Assembly: GCA_025642075.2 (NCBI GenBank)
Contig: JAODUO010000465.1
Span: forward strand, 632,001-696,000
Reading direction: 5' to 3'
Length of the DNA: 64,000 bases
Source: Ridgeia piscesae
Taxonomy: Eukaryota; Annelida; Polychaeta; Sabellida; Siboglinidae
In this document: positions 53,401 through 63,193 of the stretch, piece by piece
Position numbering within the stretch: position 1 is the stretch's first letter
Layout of the letters: each line of letters opens with the position of its first letter
Program-made: the position numbers and the translations under genes
The notes under the pieces: generated by a model
The model's input: only the letters and a program-made list of their open reading frames with translations
Database searches by the model: none
What the model was told of the DNA's origin: nothing

Positions 53401-54547
53401 ACCAGGAGTGTAAAAATACAGCCCTGTTCTGAATCTGAACCATTACAATTGACCTTCATGGGTCGTTGCATGGATTTGCTACACTCCGTTGAGTTCTCCA
53501 ATATGTTGTTTATGTTACAATTAAGTTTTTATTACATTGTGCGATTGTGAACACAGCCATGGCAGTGACCTAGTTAACAGAACAAATTGGCATAGCCTAT
53601 TTGGTCTGAAATGCCAACCCTGACCTGTGCTACTGCTAGTGATAAACTTTATCAGGGAAAAAATCAGGTCACAGTGCAATGTCAAAGCTAGTAGCGCCAC
53701 AAGTGGATAAAATGGAACTACGTCGTATGCATGATATAATTCAACATAACTTGTCTGAGCATGTACAATGTTTGAAATAACTAATGGCAGTGTGGCTGGT
53801 TTAACATGTCCCGGTGAATAACTTCTTATTAAAAATAGACTTGTGTGGCGAGCTGGAGCCTTACAGAGGTAGAGTCACTGGAGATGGCCTAGTTGATAGG
53901 AGGTATTGCGACACTTCACTGGGGGTGTCTGTCATTGTAAGTCAGCTCAGGTGTTCACATGTAACGGACCTTTGCACTGACTCTGGCGGTGTCTTCCTGT
54001 AGCAGGTGACTGTGGTGTGGTGTGTCCAGTGGTCAGGCCTACTGTGGACACAGCCCATCAAGCAGGTGTGACAGAGATTGATGTCAGTGGGTCCGGGTGG
54101 TGTTTATGTGGAGTGGCCAATAAGCAGGGCAAGGGTGCGGTGTGGGGTGGTCGGTGGGACTCCTAGTGCCACAGCCATACGTGCGGCGACACAGCGGGTG
54201 CTATCATCTTTGCACCCAGTGTCATTTTAAAGTGTAGAAGTCATGTGGAGTGGTTGGCACGGTGGCAATGTTAGGTCGTAGGACTTTGAAGTGCAGCGTT
54301 CAAGGAGGTCACTACTGTTGACCCTTGACCTTAGTTCTCTTTGGCCGGTGGTGGGCCTGCTAAGAACTTCAGCAGGTGGGTTCTGTGCGGTCATCAGGCT
54401 GTCGTTTTTTGACTGTGTACGGAGGATTACGGTCATTTATAGGTGTCAGTGTTCTAGGTTAGTAGGCGTGGGTGAATGGTTGTGGATAGATACAGGTTGG
54501 TAGTAGTACATGTTTTACATTTCTTTAGTTTCCGACTTGTGCATAAG

Positions 54548-54660
54548 TATAAAAGTAGGGCAGACGCACTCAGTGATCGCAACATATTGTTTGAGGCTAG
54601 TGTTAGAGCCAGAAGCACAGGTCGTTGTAAACAAGATGGCTGACGGGTGATTTGTTATGT
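54548..54660 (+). promoter_or_regulatory. Candidate proximal TATA promoter of the zinc-finger gene
   Basis: TATAAAAG at 54548-54555 is followed by an initiator-like TCAGT (54570-54574). Spacing (about 24 bp) is a little short. Downstream is AACAAGATGGCTGACGG|GTGATT, a donor-like junction near 54647. Transcripts from here could reach the coding exon through a short intron or unspliced. Only sequence signals support this. Confidence 0.35.
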
Positions 54661-55029
54661 AAAAGGAAGGAGTGAAATGTATAAAGAATGTAATGTGTTT
54701 ACTTTTGGTGGTGACCAGTTGGAGCCCACAGTTGTTTGTTGTGTATTTTGTTGATATATAATGTAAATTGGTATTGTAATAGTTATATCATAGTATTCAT
54801 ATGTATGTCTGTAAAGTTTGTTTCTGCTATTAGGGAACAAAAAGTATCACAGTTTCGATAAGACAATGGCTTCCATGGCCACTTGCCCTCTTTTGTTCTG
54901 GGTGTCATCCTTGTCACCCAACTGTACCATATTTGCTTTTCTTCCAGTTTTCTGCTGACATATTGTCAGTGTCAAGTCTGATGTCTAAGAACTGTTGTCT
55001 GTAGTTAACTTGGGCAGTTTCTGTTGCAG

Positions 55030-55126
55030 TTACAATCGTCGCGATGTGAAACAGTTCCCCTGGTGCATACTCACAACACACAATGAGACAGTCTCGTGAT
55101 CACGTGGACCCGTAGCTGGAGCCACC
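55030..55126 (+). promoter_or_regulatory. Zinc-finger gene 5'UTR segment with two upstream ORFs
   Basis: After the acceptor AG (55028-55029) the leader contains a start-stop ATGTGA at 55044-55049 and a 10-codon ORF at 55083-55115 that ends 11 bases before the main start. The main frame is closed upstream by TGA at 55097-55099. Such uORFs commonly lower translation; the effect here is inferred. Confidence 0.65.
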
Positions 55127-58100
55127 ATGGGGGCAGCACAGAGCGGGTTGCTAGGCAACTCGCCGGCACAAAATGGTCGTGTCGACTTGGCGAGACTTCG
55201 CTCGGCGCTTCGTGAGCAGAGCCAACAGGACCCGACCAAACAGCAGTTGTACGCACTACTGCTCGAGGAATACACGTCGACCGACGATGAGAAGGACGAC
55301 GCCGTGTCACATGACATTCCACATGCACCGGCGCTAATGTCGCGTGAAGGTACACCGACAAGTAAAACTGACATGCAGTCACATGGCGGTGACAACGATG
55401 TTACGCGGAAGTTGTCACCAGACTGCTCTAGGGATGGTGACAGTGCCAGTAAGGCATCAGACAGTGACAGCAGCCCGAAAACTCCCAGTGAGGTCGGAGA
55501 TGCACCAAAAATATCGTCAGGCGGCAGTTTGGATGATAAACTGGTCGTTAAGCCTACACCAATGGCGACCGACGGTCTGTCGGAAAGTCGTAAGAGAAGC
55601 CACTGTACTGACATAGTCGCACCAAAGAAGAAATTTCTGCACGGTTTCCGTAACCGTAGCAACAGTATGAATGTCGATCAGAGTGACAGCGAGGCGAAAG
55701 TGGTTCCTGCTTCAGTCACCAGCAGCAGTAGCAGCAGCAGCACACCGACACCGCAGTTGAACGGTAACCTGGAGTCGCGTAGCAACAGCGGCAGTGGCAC
55801 ACCAGAGACACCTGGTGGACAGTCAAATGGCGGGTCGGTGTCAATGCCGACAGCCATGCCGAACAACCTGCGCATTCGGAACATTATCGAGACGTTGATG
55901 AACACCGACATGATCCGGCGCCACCTGGAGTATGACGGGCCGGAACACGAGATCCAGTCACTAGCGTCGACTAACGTCGCTAAGTCGATCGATACAAAGA
56001 ATGCTGGGTCTGAGGAGGGCAGTCCCCGGCCCTTGGAGCCACAGACCATTCAGAACCAGATGCAGAAGGCTCTCCTGCTGGACACGCATTCACCCTCGCC
56101 TTCGGGGGATGTGGCGAAACCCTTAGCACTGCGTGAGCACGCCGGGCCGCTCCAGCTCATCAAGGAGCAAGTGATTTCTATCTCCCCCGGTATAGAGTGT
56201 CAGACTAGCACTAGTGGTGCGTCGTATCGCATCGTGTCGTCAGTGGGACAGTTGGGGGACCACAGGAGTGGTGAACACGGTGCGGTGATGTCGTCAGTTC
56301 CTGCTGAGATCAAACAGAACCGGGCCCAGTTGGCATACAGTGTCCAGTCCTCACAGATGATGCCGACACACCCACAGTTTGTTGGTCATGCCAGACAGTA
56401 CCAGCCGGCCGGTATTGCAACCGGTAGATCTGTGTCGAGGAGCTCGCCTGCCCCGAAGCCAGTAACAGGCGGTAGTGCCGACCCGTACGGTGCAATGCCA
56501 CCTGGCGGCGCTCCATGGATCAGTCGTAAAAGTGTGCTGGCGGGCATGGGTGATCCCGCCCGTCAGCCCTACGAGAGATTCCATCCGGGTGAAGATCGCG
56601 TCGTCGAGGGCCACCCGCGTGACGCGCAGTGGCTGGACGGTCGACAACAGGACGTGTCCCAGGGATGTGTGAATATATGCCCACAAATAGTAGACAAGAA
56701 CATGACGATGACGTCACACCAGACACTGCCTCCAGGCAGTGTGTACAGGACACACACGGGGGGAAGTCTCAGCCACGGCTGCTCCGACGTGGCCGCGGCG
56801 AAGTCGCTAATGCTACAGCAGGAAGCCGTGGGTATCCGGAACGAGGCGGGAGTGGTGTACGACCGCAGGTTGATATCGCCTCGGTCGCGGTACGAGGGTG
56901 CGAGGCACAGCCACGAGATGTTGAACCATCCTGGCGCTGTCCAGCAACTTGGGTGTCACATGCAAGGTGGCGCCGGCAGTAGCCCAATGAGTAGGGTGCC
57001 ACCACACGCCCCTGAGCTGCAGCGAAGTCCCCCCGGCATGTACCATGCTGGTTGCAGCGGTCACGCCGGCTGTCACGGATGTAGTTCTGTCACCAGTGTC
57101 CGTCAGCCGGTAGTGACCAGTCGGCCACACTCAAGGTACGACATGACACGGTGGGAACTGACCCATCAACACGAGTTGCCCTCCAGGATGCCCCAACAGA
57201 GGGCATCACCTGTCCGAGCGCCCCACCGCGAATCGCCCGGCAGCGTCAGTCACCACAGGTCACCGATCCCAGGGATTGAACTGTCGCAGCCGTCGGAAAT
57301 AGTTCAGCCGGTATCTGGCAGGGGGCCGCCACCACTGATCCCACTGACTGCGTCGCAGGCCTCGTACATCCCGCCTGAGTTCAGGCAACGATGTCTTTCC
57401 CAGTCGGAGGGTCACCACAGAAATGGCAGTGGTGCAAAACCGTGGCAAGAGCGGAAGCCGGAAAAAGAATCTCCCCTAGACCTGAGCGGAAGGAAGGAGC
57501 AGTACGTTGTGCTCCCACGGAGCGAGGGCACCGGGGCGGATGTGAACATTCCACTCGATCTGAGTGTGAGGAATGCGCCAGTGGTGGCCCCGCCACCCCC
57601 TGCGACTGTGGAGGATGGACACTTTACGAAGAGAGAGGTTGGTCAGTCATTTGTCCACCCCCAACAGATTACCCCTGCTGGTGACGTTGGCACCACTCAG
57701 CGGGGTAACAGCAACCCCACGGTGGGGTTTCCAAACATGAGCCAACACATCATGAAACTGCAGCAGAGTATCAACCGCACCATACAGGATATAGACGAAC
57801 CGGCGGCCAGGTGCGACCCGCCGTCCCACCCAAACCAGCTGCACCGGCAGAACATGAGTCCCGAGAACACACTCATGAAGCAGTACCCAAACATGGCCGG
57901 CGTCACGCATCACCCGCCCCCGCCACTCTGGCACATGCCACCAGGTGGCGTGCCGAGGGAGTACCCGAGCGACACACAGAGGCACAACTTGAGGGAGGTG
58001 AAGATGCTGGTGCCGCCCCCTGCAATCCCGCCGGGGAAGACCGTCACGCAGAAGACGAGCTTTCGGTATGGCACTGTGAACATCCTCGGGAATCACCCGC

Positions 58101-60583
58101 CAAACGACATCCTGTTCCTGCGCTGTAACCTCTGTGGCTTGACCTATGGCAGTCAGCACAGCATCAAGAAACACTTCAACAAAGTTCACGGTCGCGACCC
58201 GACCCCCGATGCCGTCACCGTCCAGACGATATCGGACATGCGCAACGCCATCTCACAGGCGGGGGAGAAACTAGCAAAGGAGCATCAGGACAAAGTCGAC
58301 AAGATGAATACATCGCCCGGGTCAAAAAATGAGGTGGCTCCGGAGCAGAACCATCGCAGTAACGATGGCCACTGCAAGAAGCCGGAGCAAAACATGGAGC
58401 AAAAACCGGAGGAGAAACGGCCGGCGGAAGGTGAGAGACAGAAAAAGCGAGAACAGGATGCAAAAAACTGCCAGGCACTGTCACCGCAGCGCAAGAGTTC
58501 ACCGAGGGTCGCGCGAGCGCCACTGGTGAAATGCGACGGTGACAGTGACAATCACTCTGACAACAATGTGGACGGGGAGAAGTCAATGATGAAGTGCCTG
58601 CAGTGTGGGCAGGACTTCCCGACGCGTGACTGGGGCGTGTTCCGGCGGCACGTGCGCACACACGACCTCACCCCTGACGCCATCTACAAGTGCAGCGTTT
58701 GCTCCGTCGGGTTCCGAGACGCGGCGAAGCGGCGCACGCACATGTCGACGGCGCACAGCATCACGTCGTGCATGTGCCGCAAGTGTAACATCGGCTTCAC
58801 ACACATCGGCGCCCTCAATAAGCACCTGAAGACTGCACACATGGACGGACAGCGGGTGGATGTTGAGTACCGCTGTCTCTACTGCCCCAAGTACTTTGCT
58901 GTGCAGGACGACATGATGCTTCATACACAGCGACACGAGACACCGGACGACAACACAGACACGGCAGTTGCTGCGAAACCAGCGAAGGACAAGACAGCGG
59001 TTCTGGTGGTGAAGCCGCCATCCAGACACGCCACTCCTGATACATCCAATGACAAGTTCCCGTATCCGGATCTGACAATCGTTGAAGACCCCATCGTCAT
59101 TGCTAACGACTCGCCGAAGCCACCGGCTGTGAGGAACACCGTGTCGTTGCCGTGGAAACCAATGATGTCCCACCACGTGCCGACTGGGAAGACACTACAG
59201 GAGATGTTAATGGAGAAGATTGAGCCACAAGCGAACGACAGAAAGGAGGAGAAACTTGTGAATGGAACCAATGTTCCACCGGCTCTTGTGTGTGCACAGA
59301 AGGCCAGCCAGGGTGATGACGTCAAGATGCCGTCATCGATGGCCAGCCATGACCAGAACATGAAGCGGCGTCTGGACACACAGGTTCCCGCGACAGAGCA
59401 GTTGATGAAGAAAGTGAAACCAGAAGACACGCCATTGCCCAAACTGACGACGACAGTCGATGAGCAGGCCATACAGACTGCTCAGAGACTGCTCAAGGAC
59501 ATTGTCAAGACGGCCAACTCTGGCATGATGACGGCTACAACAATGGCAGAGTCGCTGCGTGACAAGGAGTCGAAGGTGAGCCACATCATGCAGGGTGTGC
59601 TGCGGTCATTCCCGGTACTTCGACATAAACCAGAGAACATTCGAGAGGTCATCGAGACTCTGGTGACAGCGGAACTGACCGGAGAACTCCCGCAGAGATT
59701 TGCCACAGATACCATGGAGGATGCGACAAATGACAGCGAGAACACCAGCAGCAACCAACAGGTGGCAGCACGTCAAGGCAACGAGATGGATGAAGTGCGC
59801 TCGGGTTCCGTCCCGACAGTTTCTCTGAAGGATAGTAATGAAACAGTGCCGAAGACTTCGGGGAAGGCCACTGAAAAGACGACAGCTGCCGAGGACCATG
59901 AGAGAGACACAACTCTGTGGGAGAAGTCGCGACAAGACAGCAGTGTACATACGAAAACATCCGTTCCACCAGAGAAAGATTTACATGACATTCCAGCTAA
60001 GGACAGTGTTTCTGCCATATATGCACCGACTCGGTTCCCTGAAAAGACGGCATCGGAGAAAGCCTTGGAGAACAAGTCATACTTGGGCATGACTGTGTTG
60101 GAAGCGTACGTGCCCAAGAAGGCGGGTGACTACAGGAAGTCGGGCAAGTCGTACGCGAAGCCAGCAAAATGCACCGAGACTTCACTGCACCGACACGCTG
60201 CGTCGAGCAGTGCGACACCGAGTACCTCCGGGTCATTCAACCCTCTCAGGGCATTGCAATTCACCGAGTTCCACCCCACACTGTGCACAGATCATGCATG
60301 CGAGGGTAACTATCTCGAGAAGTTACATGATCACGGTCACTGCCACAATCGTGACGAGGAAGATGTAAGTAAGAAGGGGAAGCTAGATGACACTGACAGT
60401 GGTCCTGATAAAACGTCACTGAGGCCGTGTACAGATGGGCCGTGCGACCGACCGGTGGAAAAGACGTCAGTGTCACTGAGCTGTACAGACGGGCCATGTG
60501 ATAAGTCACACAGCTGCAAGAGTGCGCTTGTTGGGACATCGTCTGGTGACGCATCGTCGACAGTGGTGTCTGACGTCGATTAG
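55127..60583 (+). CDS. C2H2 zinc-finger protein with twin CtBP-binding PLDLS motifs, 1818 aa
   Basis: Probably a nuclear DNA-binding corepressor-recruiting factor. Five C2H2 fingers lie at residues 1000-1021, 1157-1179, 1189-1210, 1217-1238 and 1250-1270; the first stands alone and the last four are clustered. Two PLDLS motifs (783-787, 809-813) match the PxDLS consensus bound by CtBP. Other features are a Ser run (199-205), a basic PKKK (166-169), a predicted helix at about 246-272, long Pro/Gln/His-rich disorder, and a tail with CTDHAC (1720-1725) and CTDGPC twice (1768-1773, 1786-1791). The start sits in GCCACCATGG after an in-frame stop at 55097, so the whole protein comes from one exon. 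Residues 1-6, MGAAQS, fit an N-myristoylation signal, odd for a nuclear protein. Base composition is more GC-rich than the flanks, as expected for coding DNA. I do not recognise the orthologue; FOG, Teashirt and ZEB families also combine fingers and PxDLS motifs, but finger spacing does not clearly match them. Confidence 0.93.
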   Translation: MGAAQSGLLGNSPAQNGRVDLARLRSALREQSQQDPTKQQLYALLLEEYTSTDDEKDDAVSHDIPHAPALMSREGTPTSKTDMQSHGGDNDVTRKLSPDCSRDGDSASKASDSDSSPKTPSEVGDAPKISSGGSLDDKLVVKPTPMATDGLSESRKRSHCTDIVAPKKKFLHGFRNRSNSMNVDQSDSEAKVVPASVTSSSSSSSTPTPQLNGNLESRSNSGSGTPETPGGQSNGGSVSMPTAMPNNLRIRNIIETLMNTDMIRRHLEYDGPEHEIQSLASTNVAKSIDTKNAGSEEGSPRPLEPQTIQNQMQKALLLDTHSPSPSGDVAKPLALREHAGPLQLIKEQVISISPGIECQTSTSGASYRIVSSVGQLGDHRSGEHGAVMSSVPAEIKQNRAQLAYSVQSSQMMPTHPQFVGHARQYQPAGIATGRSVSRSSPAPKPVTGGSADPYGAMPPGGAPWISRKSVLAGMGDPARQPYERFHPGEDRVVEGHPRDAQWLDGRQQDVSQGCVNICPQIVDKNMTMTSHQTLPPGSVYRTHTGGSLSHGCSDVAAAKSLMLQQEAVGIRNEAGVVYDRRLISPRSRYEGARHSHEMLNHPGAVQQLGCHMQGGAGSSPMSRVPPHAPELQRSPPGMYHAGCSGHAGCHGCSSVTSVRQPVVTSRPHSRYDMTRWELTHQHELPSRMPQQRASPVRAPHRESPGSVSHHRSPIPGIELSQPSEIVQPVSGRGPPPLIPLTASQASYIPPEFRQRCLSQSEGHHRNGSGAKPWQERKPEKESPLDLSGRKEQYVVLPRSEGTGADVNIPLDLSVRNAPVVAPPPPATVEDGHFTKREVGQSFVHPQQITPAGDVGTTQRGNSNPTVGFPNMSQHIMKLQQSINRTIQDIDEPAARCDPPSHPNQLHRQNMSPENTLMKQYPNMAGVTHHPPPPLWHMPPGGVPREYPSDTQRHNLREVKMLVPPPAIPPGKTVTQKTSFRYGTVNILGNHPPNDILFLRCNLCGLTYGSQHSIKKHFNKVHGRDPTPDAVTVQTISDMRNAISQAGEKLAKEHQDKVDKMNTSPGSKNEVAPEQNHRSNDGHCKKPEQNMEQKPEEKRPAEGERQKKREQDAKNCQALSPQRKSSPRVARAPLVKCDGDSDNHSDNNVDGEKSMMKCLQCGQDFPTRDWGVFRRHVRTHDLTPDAIYKCSVCSVGFRDAAKRRTHMSTAHSITSCMCRKCNIGFTHIGALNKHLKTAHMDGQRVDVEYRCLYCPKYFAVQDDMMLHTQRHETPDDNTDTAVAAKPAKDKTAVLVVKPPSRHATPDTSNDKFPYPDLTIVEDPIVIANDSPKPPAVRNTVSLPWKPMMSHHVPTGKTLQEMLMEKIEPQANDRKEEKLVNGTNVPPALVCAQKASQGDDVKMPSSMASHDQNMKRRLDTQVPATEQLMKKVKPEDTPLPKLTTTVDEQAIQTAQRLLKDIVKTANSGMMTATTMAESLRDKESKVSHIMQGVLRSFPVLRHKPENIREVIETLVTAELTGELPQRFATDTMEDATNDSENTSSNQQVAARQGNEMDEVRSGSVPTVSLKDSNETVPKTSGKATEKTTAAEDHERDTTLWEKSRQDSSVHTKTSVPPEKDLHDIPAKDSVSAIYAPTRFPEKTASEKALENKSYLGMTVLEAYVPKKAGDYRKSGKSYAKPAKCTETSLHRHAASSSATPSTSGSFNPLRALQFTEFHPTLCTDHACEGNYLEKLHDHGHCHNRDEEDVSKKGKLDDTDSGPDKTSLRPCTDGPCDRPVEKTSVSLSCTDGPCDKSHSCKSALVGTSSGDASSTVVSDVD

Positions 60584-62280
60584 TTGTGTCATGGACTCAA
60601 CGTGATGTCGAGAATTTGTCGTCTGATTGTCTGGCGAGAAAGTGTATTACTGTCGGTGGAACTGTGTCACCAGTGTGTCACTGTGTCAGTCGTCATAGCT
60701 GTTCGGCAAGTGACGGGGTTTGTTTTATGTGTCAGCGTATCCACTGAAGTGATACGACAGTAATGTCACCTCTGATACAGAATTCTTGTGCAGTCACATG
60801 TTGACACATCATCTGACAATTCACATTTGTCCTCATGATGGCTGTGACTTCGCAGTGGGAAGTAGACATTAATTGTTTTCAAAATGACATTCATTGTGAA
60901 GCTTTGTTGTTAACTGAGGAAATAAACTAAACTTTGCATTCGCCAGCATTTCACTACTAACATAAGGAAACAGCTTTGGTGTTGAATTTCCTGGTCAGCT
61001 GCCATGATGTAATTTGATGGAAAATATTTCAGTTGTGGACATGTTCTTTACGTCACAGGCTGCTGTGTTCGTCACAAGTTTCTGTCATATACATTTGTTC
61101 AATTATATGTCTCTGCTCACCACAGCATCTTTGTACCGAGAAGATACATTGTATCGCCGTTTGGTATGCCTGCATTATGCATGAACTAGTGGATGTTAGA
61201 GGCGTCAAAACATAGGAAAGTAAATCATGAAACATGTCATGTGATCATCCGCTGAGGTACACTTAGTTTGCTGAGTTGAGTGGAAGACACTTCCCTCCGT
61301 AGTCACAGCTGTTGTTTTGTTCATCTAGTAGAGAAACAGTGGTCACCGTGTAAGGTATAGATCAAGTCAATATTGGACGAGTTACATAATAGCTGAACAA
61401 ACAACAGGAAGTAATTGATGTGATCTTAGTCACATGGTTCTTGGTAAAGGTCACATATCACTGCTGATGCTAGTGATACGACGTTTAAATTATTAAAGAC
61501 TTGATTGTGCTTAATAATCATGATCGTGGTCTTTGTAAATACTCTTAGTGTGTAATGGTGGCTTGTATATAGACATAAGACATGCACTGGTGTCTAGGGG
61601 AAAGGGGGGTTAGTGGAGATGGAAAAGTTGCGACAGGTTTTGTAAAACCTCCCAAGTCTTGGGACAGAATTCAACAGCACTTTAAATTTCAGTTAGATGC
61701 GCTACTGTTTTCAATGGCATATTTTCATAAAATAATCCTTGTTGCAATTTACCCTCAACATGATTAGTCCCGCACTCCCCTATGACGACACACACATCCA
61801 GTGGACGACAGATGTTTTTAATAATTGGTATTGTGTATATAATTATTGATAGTTTAACTATTTGTATATGTATGTACGTACTACGTAGACGTAAAGAAGC
61901 GAGCAAACTAAAGTTTCTCGATTGATAACATGCCTCATTACAGCATCTGTAAGAAAATCAAGAAAACCAGAATAATTTGTTGTGTTTCGATGTGTTGTGG
62001 CAGCCATCTTGACCAGAGCTTGCTGCCAGGGTATGTAATGTATATTGCTAAAATGAAACGTCAACGGTTATAAAATGTGTTTTCATCTGGAAAAGTTTGA
62101 TGTTTGAGGTGTGGCTGCTGAGGTTGTATTGAATGGCTACAGTTGGGTTTGAGAACCAACATGTACGTGATTAAACCGATTACTGTGTATAAAATTATGT
62201 GTAATGTTCATTAAAATATATATATATATATGTAAAGTGGCATTCAGCGAGATATTTGTGTGAATAGTTATGAAAATAAA
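60584..62280 (+). other. Zinc-finger gene 3'UTR with candidate poly(A) signals
   Basis: AATAAA hexamers occur at 60921-60926 and 62275-62280. The first would give a ~350-base 3'UTR, the second about 1.7 kb. Frames of about 60-75 codons in the interval have no recognisable domains. A short AT repeat lies at 62215-62231. Which signal is used cannot be read from sequence. Confidence 0.5.
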
Positions 62281-62455
62281 GTACTGCAACATTACAACTG
62301 AGTCTGAACTTTCTGTTTTAAGCAGTTGTGATATAGTCTGATGTTGTTTTTGCCATTATTTGGTCTAATGTTTCAAGCACTGACCCATTGATCACTGAAC
62401 TGACCATCCATTTTTTTTATTTCATCAGGAACCTTTTAGAATTGTATTTATGAAG

Positions 62456-63188
62456 CAGGGGTAGAACTACCCACTAGTCCGCTAGTCCGTACACTAGTAA
62501 AGATACGGGTGGACTAGTAAACACGCCTAATAACTAGTCTGGTTGTCTAGTAAAGGTCAGTGTATCATCCACCCCACCCTACATTAGTCATTCAAGTGTT
62601 TGTAGTCATAGTGACCCTGACCCATCCTCAGGCTGGGGGAATGCAACAGTGAGCAACTGGCTACAGCAGCTTCATTCGTAACTAACATTTCTTAGACAGG
62701 GCCAGTGGACTCCAGCTGTGAATTTTTCTGGGCATTGTTTGTAAAATTAACAGTTCTATAATTTTCTAGTGTGATATTTTAATTTCCATTAATACAGTCC
62801 AGTAGAGCAGTTTTCATAACATCGTAATGCGAGGTAAATTTCCAGAATGATTATGGAAAATTCATAATGTTAGGGTGGTACTACGGGGCAATGAGTGCAA
62901 TTGACGTTCTTTTTCAATCGCATAGTTTTAATACAGATCATATCTTTACTTTTTCATTAATTACTTTTGATATTTCTGTATCATTTCTTTGTTACCTTTA
63001 TAAGAAGTGCATTGTTAGTTTACCGGGGTTGCAACATACACTGTTTTCAGTTTTAAATCAAATTGTAATTACTAAAATTTTTGTTATTTTTACATTATGC
63101 GGGACTAGTAAACCTTTTGGGGACTAGTAAACTTTTGACTTCACTAGTCCCGCTGTCTTGTAAAATAAATGCCGAAGTTCTACCCCTG
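62456..63188. mobile_element. 733-bp hAT-like MITE with 13-bp perfect TIRs and 5-bp TSD
   Basis: The ends are perfect inverted copies of CAGGGGTAGAACT (62456-62468 and 63176-63188), flanked by TGAAG on both sides (62451-62455, 63189-63193). Subterminal ACTAGT words recur at both ends. CAGGG-type termini are usual in hAT elements; a 5-bp rather than 8-bp duplication recalls the hAT5 group. The interior frame (62867-63127) is AT-rich and not transposase-like, so it is non-autonomous. Confidence 0.82.
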
Positions 63189-63193
63189 TGAAG

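Larger units (their letters stand above)
17499..55029 (+). other. Inferred ~37.5-kb 5'UTR intron of the zinc-finger gene
   Basis: The interval begins with GTGAGTGAG and ends with a TTTCTGTTGCAG acceptor; a good branch-site match (GTTAACT, 55004-55010) lies about 20 bases before the AG. No frame within it shows a recognisable domain. It is rich in repeats, listed separately. Stretches with nothing recognised are about 18300-25050, 25280-27820, 28620-32620, 33140-38900 and 45440-54540; they are AT-rich with only short frames. Confidence 0.45.

Noticed and set aside
55030..55662. 210-codon minus-strand frame opposite the zinc-finger ORF
   Set aside because: Antisense shadow of GC-rich coding sequence; no motif and the + strand frame is far longer with clear domains.
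57647..59472. Several minus-strand frames (148-197 codons) under the zinc-finger exon
   Set aside because: Antisense shadows of the coding exon.
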